From Lunasporangiospora selenospora (taxonomy: Eukaryota > Mortierellomycota > Mortierellomycetes > Mortierellales > Mortierellaceae), in contig JAABOA010000184.1 of NCBI GenBank assembly GCA_015680635.1, positions 1,908 to 15,315 on the forward strand: a DNA stretch of 13,408 nucleotides, read 5' to 3'. The stretch's first letter is position 1. Every line of letters begins with the position of its first letter. A program made the translations under genes and the position numbers. The notes beneath the pieces were generated by a model. That model saw nothing but the letters and a program-made list of their open reading frames with translations. It did not search any database and had not been told where the DNA came from. Shown one piece after another: positions 6,824 to 13,408 of this stretch.

Positions 6824-8299
6824 CTAAAACCCGGCCTGATACACTTCATCATATCGAACCAAGTCGGTGGTTCTGTATCTGATACCATTCCTTTCGAGGA
6901 ATCTCCCAAGCTTTGTGTTCTCGGCTTCTTTAAAATGCAGAATACCTTCTACTTCCTCAAGTTCAGGCCATGCTTGGATCATCCATTTGATATCCTTAAC
7001 GCTCAGTTCCTGGCGAGACGTACCCGTCCGAAGTTTTCTCAGTCGGCGATGGATGGCCATATGCTCAAGACCAAAGCCAAGTCGAAAGTCGAGTCGATCA
7101 GAGTGTTCTTTCGACATTTCTGGAAGGTGCATGTACTGGTCAAAGATCTGGAGTCGCTCAAGTCTCTGGAGCTGGCGGTAGATACCAGGACGGGGAGTCC
7201 AAGACCCCAGACTTGGTACTTCAACGTCTATAAATGCGACCCAGAGCTCCTCGAGACGGAGACAGACCCAAGGATCACCATATTCGATGTCTCTTCCTGA
7301 CAGTCTTTCTGCCTTGAAAGACTGCAGGTTGGGGCACGAACTGAGCAGCTCCTGGACAGTTGTACTACGCGCCCACCCGCACCACTTTAGGTCAATGTGT
7401 ACCAAGGCGTGGAAATGCTCCTGGGAGAATGGCAATTTCTCGTTCCTTGTCGGTTTGAAGAACCTTTCGCTCATACCAAAATGCTTCATAGGTGGCAGTT
7501 TCTTGAAAAAACTGGCTCTGCTCTGTGATGTTGTTTCGCTACAGTTGACAACCAGGGTTGAGAGGTTCCGGCATTTTGGGAGGACAGTGCGTTCGATCGC
7601 GCTCAAAATGGAGTTGCTGTAGTCGGCGACCGAGAGCTCTATCAGGTTGGGGCAACGACTAGCGAGGGCGGCAGAGACTGGCTCCCAGCAATGAGGGGTG
7701 ATCATGTGGAGATGTGTCAAGTTGGGAAAGGTATCCTGTTCTCCCACCAAGAAATGGAGCGCAAGCGTGACGATGCTAAGCCGTTTCAATCGCGCAACGA
7801 TCTTCCAAAAGTCGTGGTCCACCTCCATATGAGTGAGTGATTCGTAGATCCCAAGAGCCTCGAGGCGGGGACAGGCGAGAAGGGTTTGGCAGATACCAGG
7901 CCCCCATCCGAAATCGTACTTCGAGTCTAGAACACAGAGTGTTTCTTGGTTGTGTTGGAGAATCTTGGCCAGGGTGGAGATGACAAGCTCCTTTCCGGTA
8001 GTGTCAGGAAGGTTCAGGCGCAAAGTGTGCAGTCGGGTGCAATGCTGAACAAAATCCATTGTTTTTTTATGAATGTCTTTGAGATTTAAATTCTTGACAA
8101 ACTTTCCATTCCTTGCCATTGCACGACGGATGGATTCATTGGCATAATCATGTTCATCCAATTCCACCAGAGTCCAGAGCAACGGTTCAAAAATGTGCTT
8201 CCATGTTTTGGAGACAGAGACGGATGCTAAGAGGCTCCTCCTTGACAGATGGGGTCCAATGGCGATTAGGATTTCCGGAAGTCGCACTGCGTCGTTCAT
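6824..8299 (-). CDS. F-box / leucine-rich-repeat protein, 491 aa, single exon
   Basis: The start ATG at 8299 sits in a favourable context (CATCAACATG) and the stop TAG at 6824. Residues about 6-46 are an F-box: LPEILIAIGPHLSRRSLLA, then VSVSKTWKHIFEPLLW. Residues about 65-460 are irregular leucine-rich repeats, for example LNLKDIHKKTMDFVQHCTRL, LLACPRLEALGI, ASRCPNLIELSV, LLSSCPNLQSFKAE and WMIQAWPELEEVEG. The F-box would bind Skp1 in an SCF ubiquitin ligase and the repeats would choose the protein to be ubiquitinated; the target cannot be read from sequence. Length and layout match the large intronless F-box-like families of Mortierella-type fungi. An AATAAA lies about 95 nt past the stop; no clear TATA box is seen upstream. 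Its promoter region abuts a decayed paralogue pointing the other way (8401-9120). Domain call is strong; whether it is expressed is not known. Confidence 0.88.
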   Translation of the reverse strand: MNDAVRLPEILIAIGPHLSRRSLLASVSVSKTWKHIFEPLLWTLVELDEHDYANESIRRAMARNGKFVKNLNLKDIHKKTMDFVQHCTRLHTLRLNLPDTTGKELVISTLAKILQHNQETLCVLDSKYDFGWGPGICQTLLACPRLEALGIYESLTHMEVDHDFWKIVARLKRLSIVTLALHFLVGEQDTFPNLTHLHMITPHCWEPVSAALASRCPNLIELSVADYSNSILSAIERTVLPKCRNLSTLVVNCSETTSQSRASFFKKLPPMKHFGMSERFFKPTRNEKLPFSQEHFHALVHIDLKWCGWARSTTVQELLSSCPNLQSFKAERLSGRDIEYGDPWVCLRLEELWVAFIDVEVPSLGSWTPRPGIYRQLQRLERLQIFDQYMHLPEMSKEHSDRLDFRLGFGLEHMAIHRRLRKLRTGTSRQELSVKDIKWMIQAWPELEEVEGILHFKEAENTKLGRFLERNGIRYRTTDLVRYDEVYQAGF

Positions 8300-8400
8300 G
8301 TTGATGTTTGGTTGCGAAAAGAATCAGGGAGCAGAGGAAGCCTTGGACAAATGACTGGTTTTAAGAAAGAAATTAGAGTTGAGCGGGATGGACCGTGCCC

Positions 8401-9120
8401 CACAAGGCCCGTCTTCTGCCTCCTCAGGGGCAATCCACAGCCTATTGCAAATCTCTCGAGCGCATTTTGGACCAGGAACATGAGACTGTTGAAAAAGAGA
8501 GGTCCTGTACAAAGTCTTTTGCTGGAGATCATCCAACGGAGAATAGTGACCTTCCACGAAAGCATTTCTAGTTGCGATCTGAGCACTAAATTGTAGCTCT
8601 CTGCAGCCCTTCTTGCTTATCCCAGTCTTGAGGCTATTGTACTCGAAGCAAACCGTAAAAGTATCTGTAGTCGTTTGGAGACTCCTCCCACAGTTGGTGT
8701 GGTTGAGCCCCACTCTTGATGCATTCACAATGCAGATTAAGGACTGCCTAGACACGTTGTATCTAAATGGTCGTTATTTGAACTGTTTTGGAACTTGACC
8801 CCAAGGCATTCTAACTAGAGATCCATGTGAATTTCCTTCCACCCATGAAATACCATGGAGTGAAATTAGATAGAAATGGAACCCTACTCTCACATCCTCT
8901 TAAAGCATTCCAACGCCCTCGAGACTGTTGATTTACGATACAGAGCACACAAAGAGGCAATATCACCCAGTCTATCTTCAGTTCACACCCAAACCTTCGC
9001 ATATTCGAGGTGGAGCAATTCCCTGGAAAAACTTTCATAGCGGATACAGTGTCGATCGTCCTTGAGAGGAGACAGAATTCTCTCTCAGTCGTAATTATGC
9101 TGATAATTACCGTCGAGTAG
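8401..9120 (+). pseudogene. F-box/LRR pseudogene, frame-shifted, head to head with its intact paralogue
   Basis: Fragments in changing plus-strand frames line up in order with residues about 95-340 of the intact neighbour. CKSLERILDQEHETVE (about 8446-8493) fits LAKILQHNQET. ALLAYPSLEAIVLEA (8606-8650) fits TLLACPRLEALGI. LSPTLDAFTMQ (about 8703-8735) fits SRCPNLIELSV. LEIHVNFLPPMKYHG (8815-8859) fits KKLPPMKHFG. SHILLKHSNALETVDLRYR (about 8887-8940) fits QEHFHALVHIDLKW. ITQSIFSSHPNLRIFEVEQF (about 8961-9020) fits VQELLSSCPNLQSFKAERL. The reading frame changes at least four times and stops interrupt it (8569, 8594, 8797, 9118). No F-box segment or start is visible on the left, and the C-terminal repeats after 'PGKTFIAD' are not recognisable. 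The similarity is at the level of family members, so this is an old paralogue or transferred family copy, not a recent duplicate. Confidence 0.7.
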
Positions 9121-9706
9121 ACATCACGGCGTTGTGCTAGGGACATATTGCTCAACCCAGTAAAGGGCTTTTCTCTATGTTTGTTCTGAAACCTTGCATC
9201 TCTTTGCTAAAGACTCATTGAGGGATTTTTTTCCTATGAGAACGATTTGCTCCGCAGTCTTTTCCTTCTTTTAGACCAGAGGCGTGGAGGCAATCTTGCA
9301 ACAAAAATCTAGAGAGAGATTTTTTTTTATTTATTGTCCCATGAGGAGACAAGTGGAGGATGAAGAGGGGGAAAGGAACAGGCGAGCTACACATACAAGG
9401 GCAAAAAATTGATAAGGAAAGAAAAGAACGAGTATGTACATGATAACAACTAAAAACAAGCAAAAAAAAAAAACACTCTGGAATAAGCCTTGCATTAGCA
9501 TTAGACATGAAGATAGCAAAAGATAATAGTGAACATGAGAAAGGAGAGAAAGAAGAGGGGGAAAAAAGAACGTTTCGAATAAAACACGTGGGCATCCAAC
9601 AATAAAAACAAAAAAATAATAATAATGAATGACAGCCAGATTAATAGGGAATTACTCAACAGCCACAACAGCGAGATAAAGATCATTCGCTGCTCCCCCT
9701 CTCCTT
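9121..9706. other. 3' flank of the large minus-strand gene, A-rich on the plus strand
   Basis: About 590 nt without a gene. On the minus strand it is T-rich, with an AAT/ATT trinucleotide run near 9613-9627 and a 12-base A run (plus strand) near 9463-9474. It probably holds the 3' untranslated region and end of the large gene. Confidence 0.5.
9326..9335 (-). terminator. Possible polyadenylation signal (overlapping AATAAATAAA)
   Basis: Two overlapping AATAAA hexamers on the minus strand, about 370 nt past the stop codon of the large gene. This would be a long but acceptable 3' untranslated region. No AATAAA is visible closer to the stop. Confidence 0.35.
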
Positions 9707-12700
9707 TCACGCAACACTCTTTCGGAGCTTGCCAAAGACACCTGAAACTGCTGCTTTGCTAGCTCCAAACATCGACCTTTTCTGCGTCTCTCCTCCCTTT
9801 GATCCGCTTCCTCCTCCGGCCTTTGAGCCTCCGTTGCTGGAACTAGGCGCCATGACAGCTACATCCTCCGTCATACCATGTCTAATCACGGGCTGATGGC
9901 TTAATCTTCCATACTCATCCGTCATCGCCATCATCCCGGGGACTAGTGGGATGCCTAGCAGCGGATCCTGGTATCCAACATTCCCCGAGGATGGGGGCGT
10001 CGATTCTTGCAAGATAACTGGAGGCGTGGAGGACAGGGGCGAGTTGAGGGAATACACACTCGATCGACTGGTTCGTCGGAAATGTTGCTTATTCGAATCT
10101 CGCCCTTGTTTCTCTTTGGACTTTGTCGACTTTTCCGTATCCCTTTCTTTTTCCTTGACCCGTGTCTCCTTATCCCCGGGTCGTGAGGTGAACGGGTGGT
10201 ACTGGCTAGCCATGATCGAGGGGCTCATCGTCGTGACAGCTGTAAGGGACATTGAACGTGGGCCAGGGGGGTTCTGCGTGTTCACTCCCAGTGATCCACC
10301 ACTCGGTGCCTTGGTCGATGATGACAGTGACATGGCTCTGTAGTCATCCAGGACATTGTTCCGTCGTCCAAAGGAACTTCCTACACCGTAAAAGTCCTCG
10401 CCGCTATTGGTCCCAATCCCGGGTCCAAATCGAATATGATTGCCAAGCTCCTTTCTTCCATCACCTCCCGACAACTCTTCAGCTGACGATGCTACGGTCA
10501 TCGACCGGGTGTTGAGTTGGTTCATGTCTTGAGGTGATACCGGCACAGGCGACCAGGGTGAGCCACGTCTGAGGCTCTGCTGAAGACCCTTTCCAAGATG
10601 TTCATCCTCATCCGTGCTGCCAAGACCAAGACCAGGAATAGAGGCACAAGTCGTCCCGATTGAAAGCAGCCGACGGCCTTGAACGTCGTTGCCGTCAACC
10701 TCATCGCATCCTTCAGACACCGTTGCTGTCGAGGTAGAGTAAATCGAGCCCTGGCTGGGTCCCGTTGGCTCTTGGATAGGGGATTGACTTTCGTAATGAT
10801 TCGGTCCTGGACCTACAATTGGCGCAAGACCAATAGTCCTCTCCGTTGCTCGACCAGCGTAGCCTAAAGATGAGTGTGGATGTGTCCCCAATGAAGAAGA
10901 TGTCGCTCTCGAGAATCCATCTGCTGATCTCTGAGCGTTCAATCGGGGCTGGGGCGCCAACACGTTTGCTGCAAGCGCCGGTGAGGCAGCGCGATGGACA
11001 GTCTGGATCGAGATTGCGTTGGGACCCGGACCTAGTCTCGAACCCGAGTATTGGCCTATTGAGGCATCTGAGAGCGGGGTCGGCGTAGACGTGGTCGAAG
11101 GCGCCGGCGTGCCTGAGTACGGGACAGGAACAATCGTTCCATTACTGCTTCCTCCAAAGGCATTGTCCGAGATTTCAGAGCCATGTCTTGAACTGAGATT
11201 ACCGCTGGACCCCTTGCCAAGGAGTGGTTGATCCGTCGCAGCATTGCCTCCTTGGAGAGAAGTAGACGAGTGGCCCGAGCGATGAGATACACCAGAAATC
11301 TTCTACAAGAGGTGGAATTCCAAAGAGTGAGGACATGGGCGATTAGTATGATCGATGGATAACAGAGCCGTCTCCTTTGACCGTAGAGTGACATTCTTCT
11401 TTGATCGCTCTTTTCCTTTTCGCCTCCAATGCTACCACTGCTGTAGCCACTGCTGTTGCTACTTCCCGAGAGATTCATCCATCTAGTCAGACTCACGCCC
11501 GTGGCCCGGATCTGGGCGACAGCGCCCGCAGATACGGATCCTTTCTTTCCTGGTTCCTCGTGCTCACTGGGGGAATGCCACTCATTTGTCTCCTCACCAG
11601 AACCTACGACTGCAGCGGCTGCAGCAGCGTTTCTGGCTTCCTGGACAGCATTCCAGAGTTTTTTATCTCTCTCGGAGGGTGGACAGTCATAGCTTGGATG
11701 GGACACGTTGTATACGGGGATCATGGTGTCTTCTGGAGGAAGGGCGATGGTATTGTCTGACACTGGAGCATCTACACAAGAAAATGGGGTTCGCAAAACA
11801 AGGAAGCCATATAAAGAAGAGACATATACAACAGCCTGGACGTTAGCATTCGTCAAGCAAAAAGGTCTCGTTCAAGAAGGGAGATAAAAAAAGTAACCAG
11901 TTCAAACCTACCCAAGAACCTTTCCAAGGCACTCTGCAACAACTTCCACTCTTCCTCCGTCTCGGTATATCCCTTCAATACCACCCAGGAGGGCGCGTCC
12001 GACTCTTCTTCCCTTTCGTCTAGATTACTAAAGAAGGGACAATCCCTTGCCAATCTCTTGCCTTCGTCCTGAATGTTCTTTTCCACTCGACTAGGACTGG
12101 CGTCCTGGATTTCCGCAGCTTGTTGCAATTGCATCATCGGGACATGGGTCCGCTGCTGCTGCATCAGGATCTTGTTTTGCTCAAGCGTGGCAGCCGAGTC
12201 GGGAATACTTGCATTCTTGGCCAAGGTGGCTTCGAAAATCGTCATCCTGGGCTTTGGACTCGTCATGGTCCACGGCAACGACTCTTGCCCCGGCTGCTGC
12301 TGCTGCTGCGTCTCCGATACGGACGAGGTCGGTGATCGCTCATCATGCGTCGCGACCACGATCGCCACCCCTTGTTGTCCGTCCAGTGTGCCGCTAGGGC
12401 TATGGCTACCTCCACTCGAAGATCCATTGCTGGACACGGACATCTTGCGGCTCTTCATGGCTGCCTTTTGAAGACTCTGCGCCAGGGAGACGACATTCGA
12501 CAAGGGTGTAGTCGCCGTCGGTGCACTTGTTGGTGGCGTCGTTGCTGGGGCCATCAATGGAGTGGTGAGCATTGGCGAGATCATGGAAGAGGTCGAAGGA
12601 GAGGACACATTGCCGGTGCTAGTGGGCGAGATGATAGCAAGATCGTCGTTGCCTCCCATCCTGGCCACTGGTCTCAACCCCGTCATTGCTGAGGATGAGG

Positions 12701-13408
12701 ACGATGAGGAGGATGTCAGCGGTGGGGGGGACGAGAACAGGGTGGATGGTGGTGGCAAAGTCGTGATCAAGAGTCCTGGAGCGACACCAGGGCCAGTTCT
12801 CAGCGATCCAGAGGACCCTCGATGAGTCATAGTCGTGGCTCGGGGTGGCATGTTCATTACCGACTCTGTTGAGGTTTGGAAGGCACTGGAGATCTGTTGA
12901 TTTGACAACTGCGATTGCTGCGAGGGCGAGGAAAAGGCTGAGGCTAGGGGTGGAGGAGGAGGTTTCTCTGAATATCTTTTCTCTTGTAGCTGTGCTGTCG
13001 TGAACGAGGGCCAGGTGGGTGGACTTTTGTTCGAGAAGGCTGTGGTCGCCCCTGGGGATGAATGCGGAGAGCCTTTGAACGACATGGCTCCATAGCCAGG
13101 ACTAGGTGTAACAGCAGCGGCACTAAGAGAGTTTGCAGAGGAGAAGGAGGAAGGTGAAATGACAGACTTGAAATTCGGAAGTGGAGGCAGTGCCGCCGTC
13201 GCAAGACTCGAAAGGGATGCCGAAAGTCGGTGCCGTGCCTTTGTCGCGACAGACGCTTTAGGAGTTACGGTGGGCGGGGTCATTGGCGTGGGAGTACTGT
13301 TGCCGTTAGTTGGAGACAATGCATGAGGAAAAGGTGATCCTGGAGAAATCATTCCTGGCCCAATAGAGCCGTTTGGGGTTGGCAGCGCGCTCACTAAACC
13401 TGGGACAA
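9707..13408 (-). CDS. Large Ser/Pro/Thr-rich, mostly disordered protein, three exons, 5' partial
   Basis: Exons on the minus strand: 13408-11912, 11771-11497 and 11302-9707, ending TGA. Phases fit (1, then 0), giving about 1,120 codons. The frame is open to the window edge with no in-frame ATG at its start, so the true start lies to the right. Exon 1 is low-complexity Ser/Pro/Thr, with an 8-Ser run, a 5-Pro run and a 5-Gln CAG run. Around the exon 1/2 junction is the most ordered part: DCPFFSNLDEREEE, then PSWVVLKGYTETEEEWKLLQ, SALERFLDAPVS and a helix-like ERDKKLWNAVQEARNAAAAA. Exon 3 is again Ser/Gly-rich, with a Lys/Glu/Arg-rich charged patch (DKETRVKEKERDTEKSTKSK) and a basic end, SGVFGKLRKSVA. 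No enzyme domain, signal peptide or membrane segment is visible; a domain could lie in the missing N-terminus. The many Ser/Pro and RRxS-type sites suggest a phosphorylated scaffold or regulator, which is inference. Family not recognised. Confidence 0.78.
11303..11496 (-). other. Intron 2 (194 nt) of the large disordered-protein gene
   Basis: The donor GTGAGT at 11496 matches consensus. A CATACTAATC branch site lies about 40 nt before the acceptor CTCTTGTAG (ends 11303). Splicing joins ...QIRATG to KISGVSHRSGHSST in phase 0. The length is not a multiple of three, so retention shifts the frame. Oddly, exon 2's frame stays open through the whole intron with Ser/Gly-rich content. Confidence 0.65.
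11772..11911 (-). other. Intron 1 (140 nt) of the large disordered-protein gene
   Basis: The donor is G|GTAGGT at 11911 and the acceptor TTGTGTAG ends at 11772. The split codon G|AT gives Asp and joins SALERFL to DAPVSDNT. The protein stays sensible across the junction, and the unspliced frame ends within the intron. Confidence 0.75.
12294..12308 (-). repeat. Short CAG repeat coding for five glutamines
   Basis: Five uninterrupted CTG units on the plus strand read as CAG on the coding strand and encode QQQQQ within exon 1 of the large gene. Short runs like this vary in length between strains. Confidence 0.7.

Noticed and set aside
6686-7300. 204-codon plus-strand open frame opposite the F-box gene
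   Set aside because: It lies almost wholly antisense to a clear F-box/LRR coding sequence, has no recognisable domain, and is best explained as a shadow of that gene.
8324-8755. 143-codon minus-strand open frame just upstream of the F-box gene
   Set aside because: It has no ATG start, and the plus strand of the same stretch matches F-box/LRR repeats in order, so the minus frame is most likely a shadow of the pseudogene.
8811-9155. 114-codon minus-strand open frame
   Set aside because: The opposite strand carries the best-conserved pseudogene blocks (HSNALETVDLRYR, SSHPNLRIFEVEQF); the minus translation has no features.

Overview
The window looks like nuclear DNA of a filamentous fungus, most likely of the Mortierella group (Mortierellomycotina). 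Four things point there: short GT-AG introns with TACTAAT-like branch sites, long pyrimidine tracts upstream of genes, an intronless F-box/leucine-rich-repeat gene of the style expanded in Mortierellaceae beside a decayed paralogue, and a long Ser/Pro-rich disordered protein. The taxonomic call is inference from protein style; no marker gene is present.

Layout, left to right. (1) 1-355, plus strand: the last two exons of a gene entering from the left. The encoded end resembles the C-terminal Ig-like domain of calcineurin-type metallophosphoesterases. (2) 356-2485: no gene I can support; it holds two CT-rich tracts and an orphan TATA-plus-pyrimidine promoter-like block. (3) 2486-2816, minus strand: a broken gene for a small protein, with a second diverged and broken copy on the plus strand at 6150-6365. 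The two copies differ almost only by transitions in the parts that align well. (4) 2817-4595: no supported gene; a G-quadruplex-type run and a short direct repeat. (5) 4596-4922, minus strand: an intact gene for a secreted 108-residue protein with six cysteines in the mature part and a TATA box upstream. (6) 5288-5647, minus strand: a possible remnant of another small gene, with intron-like signals. (7) 6824-8299, minus strand: an intact F-box/LRR gene with a polyadenylation signal. (8) 8401-9120, plus strand: a frame-shifted F-box/LRR pseudogene, colinear with about residues 95-340 of its intact neighbour and arranged head to head with it. (9) 9707-13408, minus strand: a three-exon gene of at least about 1,120 codons that leaves the window on the right. 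It encodes a low-complexity Ser/Pro/Thr-rich protein with one more ordered segment across the first intron.

The genes do not form a pathway. The picture is two long genes at the window edges, probably conserved, flanking about 9 kb of fast-turnover sequence: one live F-box/LRR gene with a dead paralogue, one live small secreted protein, and two or three dead or doubtful small genes. No tRNA, rRNA, CRISPR array, intact transposon or viral gene was recognised.
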